Source: Lysobacter capsici (GTDB lineage: Bacteria; Pseudomonadota; Gammaproteobacteria; Xanthomonadales; Xanthomonadaceae). From it: a stretch of 64,000 nucleotides of DNA. The notes beneath the pieces are model-generated. The model saw nothing but the letters and a program-made list of their open reading frames with translations, searched no databases and had not been told where the DNA came from. Location: contig NZ_CP076103.1 of NCBI RefSeq assembly GCF_018732085.1, positions 3,410,001 to 3,474,000 of the forward strand. Reading direction: 5' to 3'. Both the position numbers and the translations under genes were made by a program. This document shows, piece by piece, positions 16,611 to 26,117 of this stretch (its first letter is position 1; every line of letters starts with the position of its first letter).

Positions 16611-18380
16611 ATGACCCGCTCCATGTCCGCGTCCGAACAAGCGGCGATCCGCAGTCATCTGTTGCAGCGCTATGGCGCGCTCGGTCGCGCCACGCCGTCG
16701 AAGGCGGCGCGCAGCAAGCTCGACAGCGCCATGGACAGCGCGCGCGTCACCGCGCCCGATCCGCAGGCCTGGCCGGTCATGCCGCTGCCGCTGGACCTGC
16801 CGCGTCCGTCGCTGGCGATCCGCGTGCTCGGCAATCTGAGCTACGGCGCCACCCCGCAATCGATCGCGCAGTTCAACGCGCTCGGCAGCACCGACGCGCA
16901 ACGCCTGGCCAACTACGTCGATTGGCAGCTCGACTGGGCCGCGATCGACGACAGCGCGGTCGAAACCCGTCTGACCAACGCCGGCTACACCACCCTGGGC
17001 AAATCGCTGACCCAGTTGTGGAACGATCACGTCAAGGCCGATCCCGCCTACGAAGTGCGCATGCGTCCGGCCTGGGAAGCGCAGCGCGCCGCGTTGGTGC
17101 GCGCGGTCCATTCCAAGCGCCAGCTGCGCGAGATCATGGTCAATTTCTGGCACGACCATTTCAACGTCACCGCCAGCGATTACGACGCCGGCCCGGTGTA
17201 CGTGAGCTATCAGCGCGACGTGCTGCGGCCGCAGGCGTTCGGCAACTTCCGGGTCATGCTCGAGGAAGTCGCCAAGAGCACCTCGATGCTCTACTACCTC
17301 GACAACGCATCGAACACCCGTGCCGGCCCGAACGAGAATTTCGCCCGCGAACTGCTCGAACTGCACACGCTCGGCGCCGAGCATTACCTGGGTTTCATGG
17401 ACCCGTTCCAGGTGCCGCCGGATGCGGAAGACCCGAGTTATCCGGCCGGTTACACTGACATCGACGTGTACGAAACCGCATCGGCCTTCACCGGTTGGTC
17501 GGTCAAGAACGGGCATTGGCAATACCCGGCCGAGAACGACGGCAACTTCGTCTATCGCCAGGCCTGGCACGACGCCGGTCCGAAGTTCCTGCTCGGCCGC
17601 ATGCTCTATCCCGAGCAGCCGGCGCTGAAGGACGGCCGCGACGTGCTCGATCGCCTCGCCAGCCATCCGGGCGTCGCCCGCTTCATCTGCAAGAAAATCA
17701 TTCGCCGCTTCGTCAGCGATACGCCCGATCCGGCGCTGGTCACCAGCGCGGCGACGATCTTCCGCCAGAACTGGCGCGCGGCCAACCAGATCGAACTGAC
17801 CCTGCGGCATATCCTCACCTCGAATGCGTTCGCGCAGACCTGGGGCGCGAAATCGCGGCGGCCGTTCGAAGCGGTGGCCGCGGCGATGCGCGCGCTCGGC
17901 AGCGACTGGACGCTCAACGTCGGCACCGCCAAGAGCGACGAATTCGCCTGGCGCATGGGCTTCACCGGCCACGCGCCCTACGACTGGCCGGCGCCGAACG
18001 GCTATCCGGACACGCAACAGGCGTGGTCGGGTTCGAGCAGTTACGCGATGACCTGGAAGATCCTCAACTGGCTGACCGAAACCAGCGACAACGCCGTGCC
18101 GCTGGCGCCGATCCTGGCGACCACGCGCGCGCAGGTGCCGTCGTGGACCGCGACCAAGCTGGTCGACTTCTGGTGCCTGCGCATTCTCGGCTACGCGCCG
18201 ACCGCGGCGCGGCGCCAGACCCTGATCGCGTTCATGGCCCAGAACGGCGACCCGGCCAGCTACGTCATCACCGACACCAACACCTGGGCCGCGACCGATC
18301 TCAAGCGGCACTACAACCAGGAACGTCTGCGCAGCATGGTCTCGCTGATCCTGATGTCGCCCGAATTCCTCAGCCGCTAG
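16611..18380 (+). CDS. DUF1800 family protein
   Basis: 589 aa. The family signatures are LREIMVNFWHDHFNV, the region GPNENFARELLELHTLG, EVAKSTSMLYYLDNASN, and late KLVDFWCLRILGY. No clear signal peptide is visible. DUF1800 proteins are of uncertain biochemical role and nearly always precede a DUF1501 gene, as here (24 bp downstream). The ATG follows AAAGGAG. The pair is thought to act on an exported or envelope target, but this is not established. Confidence 0.92.
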   Translation: MTRSMSASEQAAIRSHLLQRYGALGRATPSKAARSKLDSAMDSARVTAPDPQAWPVMPLPLDLPRPSLAIRVLGNLSYGATPQSIAQFNALGSTDAQRLANYVDWQLDWAAIDDSAVETRLTNAGYTTLGKSLTQLWNDHVKADPAYEVRMRPAWEAQRAALVRAVHSKRQLREIMVNFWHDHFNVTASDYDAGPVYVSYQRDVLRPQAFGNFRVMLEEVAKSTSMLYYLDNASNTRAGPNENFARELLELHTLGAEHYLGFMDPFQVPPDAEDPSYPAGYTDIDVYETASAFTGWSVKNGHWQYPAENDGNFVYRQAWHDAGPKFLLGRMLYPEQPALKDGRDVLDRLASHPGVARFICKKIIRRFVSDTPDPALVTSAATIFRQNWRAANQIELTLRHILTSNAFAQTWGAKSRRPFEAVAAAMRALGSDWTLNVGTAKSDEFAWRMGFTGHAPYDWPAPNGYPDTQQAWSGSSSYAMTWKILNWLTETSDNAVPLAPILATTRAQVPSWTATKLVDFWCLRILGYAPTAARRQTLIAFMAQNGDPASYVITDTNTWAATDLKRHYNQERLRSMVSLILMSPEFLSR

Positions 18381-18404
18381 CCGTAACTCAGCCAGGAAGC
18401 CGAC

Positions 18405-19850
18405 ATGACCCTGACCCGACGCGAATTCCTCAAAGGTACTTGCGCCACCGCCGCCGCAGGCGCGGTGGGCGGACCCGCCCTGCTGTTCGCCGATTCCGCC
18501 ATCGCCGCGCCCAACGGCCACGACACCGTCGTGCATCTGTTCCTGCGCGGCGGCCTGGACGGACTCAACCTGGTGGTGCCGATCGACGGCGCCGACCGCG
18601 GTTTCTACGAGCAGGCGCGGCCGAACCTGGCGATCGCCGCGACCGGCGCGTACGGCGCGTTGCCGCTCACCCTCGCCAGCGGCGCGGGCACCGGCTTCGG
18701 CCTGCATCCGTCCGCGAGCGGCCTGCGCGATCTGTGGAACGCCGGGCACCTGGGCATCGTGCATGCCTGCGGCCTGTTGACCAGCGTCACCCGCAGCCAC
18801 TTCGACGCGCAGTTGTACATCGACCTGGGCACGCCCGGGCAACAGGGCATCGGCAGCGGCTGGCTCGCGCGGGCGATGAACACTCAGCCGAATTTGAACG
18901 GCGCGGAAAAACTGCCGGCGCTCGGCGTCGGCGCGCGTCAACCGGTCGGGCTGCTCGCCTCGGTGCAGGCGCTGACCATGGCCAGTCCGTCGGACTTCGC
19001 GCTCAATGCAGGCGCCTGGTCGTGGCAGACCGTGCGCGCGGGCGCGCCGACCGGATTCGCCGGACTCAACGAAACCCTGGCCGCGTTGTGGAACGGCAGC
19101 ACCGCGCTGGAACTGGGCGGACAACGCGCCGATCGCGCCTTGAAGGTGATCGCGCAGCAGACTTACAGCGCACCGCCGACCGGCTGGCCGACCGGCGCGT
19201 TCGCGCAGCAGATGTGGACGATCGCGCAATCGGTCCAGTTCAACCTGGGCCTGCATTACGCGACGCTCGACCTGGGCGGCTGGGATACCCACGACGGCCA
19301 GGGCACGGCCGGCAGCGGCTATCACTACTACCAGAACAAGATCGCCGAACTGTCGCAGGCGCTGTCGGCGTTCTACGCCGCGCTCGACGCCAGCGGCCAT
19401 GCCGGACGCGTGACCGTGGTGGTGCAGTCCGAATTCGGCCGGCGCGTGCGCGCCAACGCCAACGGCGGCACCGACCATGGCTACGGCAATCCGGTGTTGG
19501 TGTTGGGCGGCGCGGTCAACGGCCGGCGTTTCTACGGTTCGTGGTCGGGCCTGGATCCGGAAATCCTGTCGCCGCATTTCGGCGATGTGCCGGTCACCAC
19601 CGATCATCGCCAGGTGTTGTCGGAGTTGCTCGTCAAGCGCATGGGCAATGCGAATCTGTCGACGGTGTTTCCTGGATACAGCGGCTATGCGCCGTTGGGG
19701 ATCGTGCGCGATTTCGGCACGGTGGCCAAGCCGATGCCGGGCATTTCGACGGAGCTTCGGGCGCGGTCGGCGATGGCGGCGCAGCCGAGGGTGGATGATC
19801 CGGATTTGCTGGATCGGTTGATGCGGTATGTGCGCGAGTTGGTGGACTGA
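18405..19850 (+). CDS. DUF1501 family protein with Tat signal
   Basis: 481 aa. It starts MTLTRREFLKGTCATAAAGA, a twin-arginine signal. Family motifs are VHLFLRGGLDGLNLVVP, GLHPSASGLRDLW, SHFDAQLYIDLG, DLGGWDTHDGQ, VVVQSEFGRRV and GTDHGYGNPVLVLGG. DUF1501 belongs to the alkaline-phosphatase/sulfatase-like superfamily, so exported metal-dependent hydrolase activity is possible. It is co-transcribed with the DUF1800 gene. Confidence 0.93.
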   Translation: MTLTRREFLKGTCATAAAGAVGGPALLFADSAIAAPNGHDTVVHLFLRGGLDGLNLVVPIDGADRGFYEQARPNLAIAATGAYGALPLTLASGAGTGFGLHPSASGLRDLWNAGHLGIVHACGLLTSVTRSHFDAQLYIDLGTPGQQGIGSGWLARAMNTQPNLNGAEKLPALGVGARQPVGLLASVQALTMASPSDFALNAGAWSWQTVRAGAPTGFAGLNETLAALWNGSTALELGGQRADRALKVIAQQTYSAPPTGWPTGAFAQQMWTIAQSVQFNLGLHYATLDLGGWDTHDGQGTAGSGYHYYQNKIAELSQALSAFYAALDASGHAGRVTVVVQSEFGRRVRANANGGTDHGYGNPVLVLGGAVNGRRFYGSWSGLDPEILSPHFGDVPVTTDHRQVLSELLVKRMGNANLSTVFPGYSGYAPLGIVRDFGTVAKPMPGISTELRARSAMAAQPRVDDPDLLDRLMRYVRELVD

Positions 19851-19929
19851 GGTCCGGCGCGATACTTCCGTTCTGGTCTTGATGGGCCGCTAGCTAGCTA
19901 GCTGTGGCTGTGGTTTTGGCTTGCGCCCC

Positions 19930-20470
19930 GTTTCCCGCAGTACATCCAGCGCTGCGGCGCAAAGAACTCGCGTTAGCAAAAGCACACCCGGAGGGCGGCG
20001 TGCAGGATGCACGCCGTGCGCCACCGGGACATGGATGTCCCGTGTGGCGCATGCCTGCGCAAGCACCGATCGTGCGGCTCTTGATTCGAAACAGGAACGC
20101 CTTTTTCTTTGGTGACTTTCTTTTGTGGCTCTGGACAAAAGAAAGTTACCCGCCGCTTTAGTGGCGGAAGCTTTTGACCCTGCTGGCAGCTCTTGAAGCT
20201 TTAAAGTCTTTGAAGCAAAGACAAGATCAACAGCTTTCGTCCGCAAGCGGCCGAGTTACTTTCTTTTGTCAAAAGCGACAAAAGAAAGGTAACCAAAGAA
20301 AAACGCTTTTTTTGTGAATCAAAGGCCCGCAAGAGCGATGCCGACGCAGGCACGCGCCACACGGGACATCCATGTCCCGGTGGCGCGCGGCGCGCATCCA
20401 TGCGCGCCGCCCTCCGGGTGTGCTTTTGCTAACGCGAGTTACAAGCCTCGCAGTGCTGGAAGTGATCTGG
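19930..20470. repeat. Large inverted-repeat element, full copy A
   Basis: Two imperfectly complementary arms of about 200-230 bp face each other across a spacer of about 70 bp rich in AAGCTTT. The left arm includes AGCACACCCGGAGGGCGGCG, a GGGACAT/ATGTCCC palindrome and ACAAAAGAAAGTTAC. The right arm carries their complements (GTAACCAAAGAAAAACGC, ACACGGGACATCCATGTCCC, CCTCCGGGTGTGCTTTTGCT). Smaller palindromes are nested inside the arms. Related copies lie at 23711-24240 (full) and 25750-26020 (one arm). No transposase is inside. Open frames through it repeat between copies and are artefacts of the repeat. Apart from this element, 19851-20607 holds only a hexanucleotide repeat. Confidence 0.85.
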
Positions 20471-20514
20471 GAAATCGGGACCCGAGCCAAACTAGAAGCA
20501 AAGGCAACGACGAA

Positions 20515-20550
20515 GGCGATGGCGATGGCGATGGCGATGGCGATGGCGAC
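20515..20550. repeat. Hexanucleotide repeat GGCGAT, six units
   Basis: Five perfect GGCGAT units and a final GGCGAC, directly after element copy A and 57 bp past the LysR stop. Non-coding here. Confidence 0.9.
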
Positions 20551-20607
20551 AATTGGACGATATCGCGACGGCACAAGAAACAATGCGCGTCCACCAATCG
20601 GCAACGA

Positions 20608-21525
20608 CTACACCAACGCCGCAGAACTCCCAAACCTGTCCGCAAACACCCCCGACACCCAATCCACAAACACCCTCACCCGCGGCGACAACTGCCGATG
20701 CTGCGGATACAACACCGACACCGGCACCCCCGGGCTAGCGAAATCGCTCAACACCTCGACCAGACGCCCGTCGCGCAGATACGTCTCGACCCCATGCCGC
20801 GGCAACTGGATCAACCCGCAGCCGCGCAACGCCGCGGCGGTGTAGCAGGCCGCGTCGTTGACGCTGATCCACGAACTGAGCTGGTACTCGCGCAATTGCC
20901 CGTCCACGGTCAGTTCGAACGGATAACGCAGATCGCGGTTGCTGGCGAAAAAACCGACCGCCTGATGCGCCGACAAGTCGTCCGGATGCCGCGGCGTGCC
21001 GAAGTTCTGCAGGTACTCGGGGCTCGCGCACACCACTTCGGGCATCGTCGCCAGACGTTTGGCGATCAGCGAGGAATCGCGCGGATTGCCCGAACGCACC
21101 ACGCAGTCGATACCTTCGCGGACCAGGTCGACCAGGCGGTCGCCGCTGCTGATCACCAGGTCGATATGCGGATAGCGCGCGCGGAATTCGTTGATGCGCG
21201 GCAGGATGATGCCGGTCGCGTGGGTACCGTGGAGGTCCAGGCGCAGGCTGCCGCGCGGGTTGCTCGCGAGCGAACGCAGCGCCGACTCGGCGTCGTCGAG
21301 TTCGGCCAACACGTGCATGCAGCGCTCGTAATAGGCCTGCCCGTCCAGGGTCGGGCGCACCTGACGGGTGGTGCGTTCGAGCAGGCGCACGCCCAGACGG
21401 GCTTCCAGTTCCTTGATCGCGTGGGTCGCGGTGGCGCGCGGCAGGTCCAGCACCGCCGCGGCGCGGGTGAAGCTGCCCAGTTCGACGATGCGGGTGAACA
21501 GGCGCAAGGCCTCGAAACGGTCCAT
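20608..21525 (-). CDS. LysR-family transcriptional regulator
   Basis: 305 aa. The N-terminal winged HTH (MDRFEALRLFTRIVELGSFT, ATATHAIKELEARLGVRLLE) is followed by a LysR substrate-binding domain (GSLRLDLHGTHATGIILPRI, EGIDCVVRSG, GVPVSVLYPQHRQLSPRVRV). The DRFEALRLFTRIVE start is the common form in regulators of redox and dehydrogenase genes. It is divergent from the SDR gene at 21685 with a 159-bp shared region, so control of that gene is likely. Inducer unknown. Confidence 0.93.
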   Translation of the reverse strand: MDRFEALRLFTRIVELGSFTRAAAVLDLPRATATHAIKELEARLGVRLLERTTRQVRPTLDGQAYYERCMHVLAELDDAESALRSLASNPRGSLRLDLHGTHATGIILPRINEFRARYPHIDLVISSGDRLVDLVREGIDCVVRSGNPRDSSLIAKRLATMPEVVCASPEYLQNFGTPRHPDDLSAHQAVGFFASNRDLRYPFELTVDGQLREYQLSSWISVNDAACYTAAALRGCGLIQLPRHGVETYLRDGRLVEVLSDFASPGVPVSVLYPQHRQLSPRVRVFVDWVSGVFADRFGSSAALV

Positions 21526-21684
21526 GACGGCTCCCGGGCTACCCAGCGGGCGGCCATTGTTGGCGATTGTTGAATTGTATTGCCAATCGCGCCTTATTTA
21601 TCCAGACACGCGCAACCAGCAGACTGTGTCCATCGCGGAACCCCATGGCATCCCGCCAAGCCCGCCCTACCCCGGAGAGCCGTC

Positions 21685-22446
21685 ATGACCACTCAATCGT
21701 CCACTCAAACCGTAGCCACGAAGGCCGCCTTGGTCACCGGCGCCTCGCGCGGCATCGGCCGCGCCATCGCCCTGCGCCTGGCCGCCGACGGCTATGCGGT
21801 GGTGATCAACTACGCCGGCAACGCGGCCTCGGCCGATGCGGTGGTCGCGCAGATCGAAGCCAACGGCGGCCGGGCGATCGCCGCCCAGGGCGACGTCGCC
21901 GATCCGGCCGACATGCAGCGCGTGTTCGAACTCGCGCTGCAGACCTACGGCCGTCTGGACGCGGTGATCAACAGCGCCGGCGTGATGCCGTACGTGCCGA
22001 TCGCCGGCGGCGATCTGGGCGAATTCGACCGCGTCATCCACACCAACCTGCGCGGCAGTTTCATCGTGCTCGGCCTGGCCGCGCAGCACCTGGGCGACGG
22101 CGGCCGCATCGTCGCGGTGTCGACCAGCGTGATCGGCAAGGCGTTTCCGAACTACGGCCCGTACATCGCGTCCAAGGCCGGTGTCGAAGGCCTGGTCCAC
22201 GTGCTCGCCAACGAACTGCGCGGCCGCAACATCACCGTCAACGCGGTCGCGCCGGGACCGGTCGGCACCGAGCTGTTCTTCAACGGCAAGACCGAAGAGC
22301 AGATCGCCCATTTCGTCAGCCTCGCGCCGCTCGAACGCCTCGGCCAACCCGAGGAAATCGCTTCGGCGGTTGCGTTCCTGACCGGTCCGGACGGCAGTTG
22401 GGTCAACTCGCAGGTGCTGCGGGTCAATGGCGGCTACGTGTTCTGA
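21685..22446 (+). CDS. SDR-family oxidoreductase, FabG-like
   Basis: 253 aa. Classical short-chain dehydrogenase: cofactor motif TGASRGIGRAIA, NSAGVMP (the usual NAG is NSAG), catalytic Ser in AVSTSVIGKA, and the Y-x3-K pair in YGPYIASKAGVEG. The C-terminus RVNGGYVF is typical. NYAGNAASADAV after the second strand suggests NADP preference, which is inference. ATG 21685 has GGAG upstream and replaces a longer frame without a start signal. It is divergent from the LysR gene. Confidence 0.92.
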   Translation: MTTQSSTQTVATKAALVTGASRGIGRAIALRLAADGYAVVINYAGNAASADAVVAQIEANGGRAIAAQGDVADPADMQRVFELALQTYGRLDAVINSAGVMPYVPIAGGDLGEFDRVIHTNLRGSFIVLGLAAQHLGDGGRIVAVSTSVIGKAFPNYGPYIASKAGVEGLVHVLANELRGRNITVNAVAPGPVGTELFFNGKTEEQIAHFVSLAPLERLGQPEEIASAVAFLTGPDGSWVNSQVLRVNGGYVF

Positions 22447-22511
22447 TTTCGTGCGCGCGGCGCGCGTGGATGTCGCGCCGTGGGACGGGCTTCGGGTCGA
22501 CCGGGCCGCGG

Positions 22512-22557
22512 TGATCTGAGACGAAAGCGTCGGGCCTGAAGGCCCTCCCACAAAAAA
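22512..22557. repeat. REP-like palindrome
   Basis: CGTCGGGCCTGAAGGCCCTCCCACAAAA-type repeat, with a GGGCCTGAAGGCCC core. The same family occurs at 39199-39427 and 63692-63975. It lies between the two SDR genes. Confidence 0.8.
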
Positions 22558-22676
22558 ATCCGCAGTACCTCGCGAGGCGGCCGCGTCCGCTTCGCCGCGA
22601 CTGAATTTTCGTCGCGAATCGATCCCTTTCCCTCACTCCCGGGCGCCCTCACGGCGCCCGCCAGCGGAGCTTTGCC

Positions 22677-23609
22677 ATGAACCAGCCGCAGATCGTCCTC
22701 ATCACCGGCGCCTCCAGCGGGTTCGGCGCCCTCGCCGCGCGCGCCCTCGCCCACGCCGGCCACACCGTCTACGCCAGCATGCGCGAAACCGGCGGCCGCA
22801 ATGCCGCCCAGGTCGAGGCGGCGCATCGTTATGCCGACGATCATCGAGTCGACCTGCGCACGCTCGAACTCGACATCGCCTCGCAACCCTCCGCCGACGC
22901 CGCGATCGCGCAGGTCGTCGCCGCCCACGGCCGTCTCGACGTGTTGATCCACAACGCCGGCCACATGGTGTTCGGTCCGGCCGAAGCGTTCACGCCCGAG
23001 CAGTTCGCCCAGCTCTACGACAGCAACGTGATCGGTGCGCAGCGGGTCAACCGCGCCGCGTTGCCGCAGTTGCGCGCGCAGCGTCGCGGCCTGTTGCTGT
23101 GGGTGTCGAGCAGCAGCAGCCGCGGCGGCACGCCGCCGTACCTGGCGCCGTACTTCGCCGCCAAGGCGGCGATGGATTCGCTCGCGGTCAGCTACGCCGG
23201 CGAACTCGCGCGCTGGGGCATCGAAACCTCGATCGTCGTGCCTGGCGCCTTCACCTCGGGCACCAATCATTTCGCCCATGCCGGCACCCCGGCCGACGGC
23301 GCGCGACTGGCCGACTACGACACCGGCCCGACCGCCGGATTCGGCGAGGAAATCCTGCGCAAGCTCGCCGGCAGCGTGCCCGAGGACGCCGACGTGGCCA
23401 GCGTGGCCGATGCGATCGTCGCGATCGTCGGCGCGCCTTACGGCCGGCGTCCGTTCCGTGTCCACATCGATCCGGCCAGCGATGGCGCGGAGGTGGTCAA
23501 TGCGGTGGGCGATCGGGTTCGCGCGGAATTTCTGCGTCGGGTTGGTCTGGGCGACTTGCTTGCGCCGCGGATGGGTCGAGCTGCATCCGTCGATTCCGAC
23601 GCGAAGTGA
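22677..23609 (+). CDS. SDR-family oxidoreductase
   Basis: 310 aa. TGASSGFGALAARALA binds the nucleotide, HNAGHMVFGP is the NAG-like motif, SSSSSRGG contains the catalytic Ser, and YFAAKAAMD gives the Tyr-Lys pair. The C-terminal extension of about 60 residues (GRRPFRVHIDPASDGAEVV) matches larger SDRs related to retinol/ketone reductases. It lies 230 bp after the first SDR gene with a REP-like repeat in between. The substrate cannot be read from sequence. Confidence 0.92.
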   Translation: MNQPQIVLITGASSGFGALAARALAHAGHTVYASMRETGGRNAAQVEAAHRYADDHRVDLRTLELDIASQPSADAAIAQVVAAHGRLDVLIHNAGHMVFGPAEAFTPEQFAQLYDSNVIGAQRVNRAALPQLRAQRRGLLLWVSSSSSRGGTPPYLAPYFAAKAAMDSLAVSYAGELARWGIETSIVVPGAFTSGTNHFAHAGTPADGARLADYDTGPTAGFGEEILRKLAGSVPEDADVASVADAIVAIVGAPYGRRPFRVHIDPASDGAEVVNAVGDRVRAEFLRRVGLGDLLAPRMGRAASVDSDAK

Positions 23610-23710
23610 AGTGACTCGTTATCGCATTTTTTGTATTTCCCATCGCGATAACGATTGCCTCAAACATTGGCCCTGACCTTGCTGGTGGCTTTGGCTTGAG
23701 CCCGAAGCCG

Positions 23711-24240
23711 CGCAGTTCATCCAGTGCTGCGACGCTTCCAACTCGCGAGAACAAAAGCACACCCGGAGGGCGGCGCACATGGATGTGCGCCGTGCGCCAC
23801 CGGGACAGGATGTCTCGTGTGGCGCATGCCCGCGTCGGCACCGATCGTGCGGCTCTTGATTCGAAACAGGAACGCCTTTTTCTTTGGTGACTTTCTTTTG
23901 TGGCTCCGGACAAAAGAAAGTTACCCGCCGCTTTAGTGGCGGAAGCTTTTGATGTTGCTTCAAGCTTTGAAGCTTCAAGCTTTCAAGCCAAAGGCAAGAT
24001 CAACAGCTTTCGTCCGCAAGCGGCCGAGTTACTTTCTTTTGTCAAAAGCGACAAAAGAAAGGTAACCAAAGAAAAACGCTTTTCTTTGAATCAAAGGCCC
24101 GCGCGTGCGGTGCCGACGCAGGCATGCGCCACACGGGACATCCTGTCCCGGTGGCGCACGGCGCACATCCATGTGCGCCGCCCTTCGGGTGTCCCTTTTC
24201 TCTCGCGAGTCAATGGCTTCGCAGCGCTGGAAGGTAGCCT
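23711..24240. repeat. Large inverted-repeat element, full copy B
   Basis: Same architecture as copy A: left arm from TTCATCCAGTGCTGCGACG through GATTCGAAACAGGAACGCC and ACAAAAGAAAGTTACCCGCC, spacer rich in CAAGCTTTGAAGCTTCAAGC, right arm ending in TTCGGGTGTCCCTTTTCTC and CAGCGCTGGAA. The arms match copy A over almost their whole length with scattered changes; the spacer differs. It fills most of 23610-24441, where I see no gene. Confidence 0.85.
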
Positions 24241-24441
24241 CTGCTTCAGACTCGAGCCAGAGCTAGAGCCGAGAGCCAGCCTCACATCGGTGTGGCCGAC
24301 TAATGGACTCCCGCCCAGCATCCCTACCCGCGACGCAACCCCGTCAGCCTGACCCGACCCAACCGGCAATCGGACGGCACACGCACACACCCCCAATCGC
24401 TTCTATGATCCGCCGATCACCTCGACGGAACGATATCGACC

Positions 24442-25611
24442 ATGAGCGACACCACCCGGCACGGACGCATTGTGATCTGGCTGCTCGCCCTGGCCGCGAC
24501 CGCGGCCGGCATGTACTACTGGGGACGCCGCAGCGGCGAACAGCAACTCGGCGCGCGCGCGCCGGCCGCCGAAGTCGCCGCGCAGGGTGGCAGTCGCAAC
24601 GCGCCGACCGGCGCTGCCGGATCGGCCCCGGCGACGATCCCCCGCTACACCGGCACCGCGGCCCGGCCGCTGCCCTCGCTCGACACCCCGCTGCGGCTGG
24701 TGCTGCCGGAACTGCAACGCCGCGCCGCCGACGAGCCGGCCGCGGCCTGCCGCCTCGCCGCGGAAATGGAGTATTGCGACGGTCTGCGCCAACGCCTGTC
24801 CGGGGCCGAGAACAATCTCGACAACCTCGAACGCCAGCTCGAACGCATGCCCAACGACACCGCGCAACAGCGCGAGCAACGCCAGCGCATGGCCGACGGC
24901 TACCAGTCGATGACCGAAAAACTGCTGAGCCAATCCGAACACTGCGCGCAGGTGCCGCCGATCACCCCCGAACAGCGCACCGGCTATTGGCGCCGCGCCG
25001 CGCTCGCCGGCCATCCGGCGGCGATGCGCCACTACGCCAGCGGCAACGCCTTCCGTTTCCCGCAACTGCTCGACAACCTGCCGGCGCTCGCGGTGTACCG
25101 CAACGAGGCCGAATCGGTCGCGCGCGCAGCCGCCGAACGCGGCGACTCGCGCATGATCGCGTCGCTGGCCTATGCGTATTCGCCGGGCCGCGACAGCGGC
25201 CGTCGGAGTCTGCTGAGCCAGGCGGTGCAGCCCAATCCGGTCGAATCGCTGAGCCTGTTCCTGCAATTGCGCGATTCGCTGCCGGCGCCGCAACCCGGGG
25301 CGACGCCCGAACCGGTTGCGCCCGGCGGCGGCTGGCGCGGCGGTGGCGGGCGGCGCGGGTTCGGTGGGGGCGGCGGCTTCGGCAGCCTGCCGCCGCGCGA
25401 GGCGATCGATGCGCAGATCAATGCGCTCAGCCGCGATCTGTCGCCCGAACAGGCCAGTCAGGCGCGCGCGACTGCGGCTGAGCGCGCGCAGAGCTGGACT
25501 GCGCCGGCTGCGGCCACTGCGCCGGCAGCCGCCGGGGCGCCGCCTTCGCCGATGTTTCTGTTTCAGGGGGCGGTGCCGGATGTGCAGCGGCAGGAATGTG
25601 GGCCGACCTGA
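24442..25611 (+). CDS. Membrane-anchored periplasmic protein of unknown function
   Basis: 389 aa. One N-terminal membrane segment (IVIWLLALAATAAGMYYWG, residues 10-28) anchors a periplasmic domain. Residues about 110-165 are a charged, probably coiled-coil helix (ENNLDNLERQLERMPNDTAQ). GYWRRAALAGHPAAMRHYAS and a later SVARAAAERGDSRMIASLAY recall Sel1-type helical repeats. A Gly-rich stretch (about 294-315) and an Ala/Pro-rich tail follow. Cysteines at ACRLAAEMEYCDG may pair. No family call. It is flanked by inverted-repeat element copies B and C. Confidence 0.8.
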   Translation: MSDTTRHGRIVIWLLALAATAAGMYYWGRRSGEQQLGARAPAAEVAAQGGSRNAPTGAAGSAPATIPRYTGTAARPLPSLDTPLRLVLPELQRRAADEPAAACRLAAEMEYCDGLRQRLSGAENNLDNLERQLERMPNDTAQQREQRQRMADGYQSMTEKLLSQSEHCAQVPPITPEQRTGYWRRAALAGHPAAMRHYASGNAFRFPQLLDNLPALAVYRNEAESVARAAAERGDSRMIASLAYAYSPGRDSGRRSLLSQAVQPNPVESLSLFLQLRDSLPAPQPGATPEPVAPGGGWRGGGGRRGFGGGGGFGSLPPREAIDAQINALSRDLSPEQASQARATAAERAQSWTAPAAATAPAAAGAPPSPMFLFQGAVPDVQRQECGPT

Positions 25612-25664
25612 AGCGCGATGCTTGATATCGGTCGCCAAAAGCTCTGGGCGTCCAGGGCTTTCTA

Positions 25665-25745
25665 GCCTTGAAAGCCTTGAAAGCCTTGAGAGCCTTGAGA
25701 GCCTTGAGAGCCTTGAGAGCCTTGAGAGCCTTGAGAGCCTCGAAG
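25665..25745. repeat. 9-bp minisatellite GCCTTGAGA, about nine units
   Basis: Eight units of GCCTTGARA in perfect register, then one degenerate unit. The array runs directly into the AAGCTTGAAGC stretch of element copy C. It lies downstream of the 24442-25611 gene and is not coding. Confidence 0.92.
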
Positions 25746-25749
25746 CTTG

Positions 25750-26020
25750 AAGCAACATCAACAGCTTCCGCCGCTGAAGCGGCGGGTCACTTTCTTTTGT
25801 CTAAAGCAACAAAAGTCCGTCTGGATTCGCTTCGGTCAAAAGGTAACCAAAGAAAAACGCTTTTCTTTGAATCAAAGGCCCGCGCATGCGGTGCTTACGC
25901 GGGCACGCGCCACACGGGACATTCATGTCCCGGTGGCGCGCGACGCGCATCCCTGCGCGTCGCCCTTCGGGTGTGCTTTTGCTAGCGCGAGTTACAAGCG
26001 TCGCAGCACTGGGAGGTAGG
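25750..26020. repeat. Inverted-repeat element, single-arm copy C
   Basis: It matches only the right arm of copies A and B: AAAGGTAACCAAAGAAAAAC, TTGAATCAAAGGCCCGCGC, ACACGGGACATTCATGTCCC, TTCGGGTGTGCTTTTGCTAG and TCGCAGCACTGGGAGG. A small insertion or change (CCGTCTGGATTCGCTTCGGT) lies in the arm. The left arm is absent; the minisatellite is found in its place. Confidence 0.82.
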
Positions 26021-26117
26021 CGTGGCTTCCCACTCAAGCCAAGCAAAACCAAACCTAGGCAGATTGCGTTGACGCTGCGATCGACTCGGGAACGGTACCA
26101 ACCGTCCCCGTGCCTGC

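Noticed and set aside
19904..26019. Many 60-110-residue open frames with repeated segments such as CFESRAARS or RNAFFFGDFLLWL
   Set aside because: They fall inside copies of the large inverted-repeat element and recur with it on both strands; none has a start signal.
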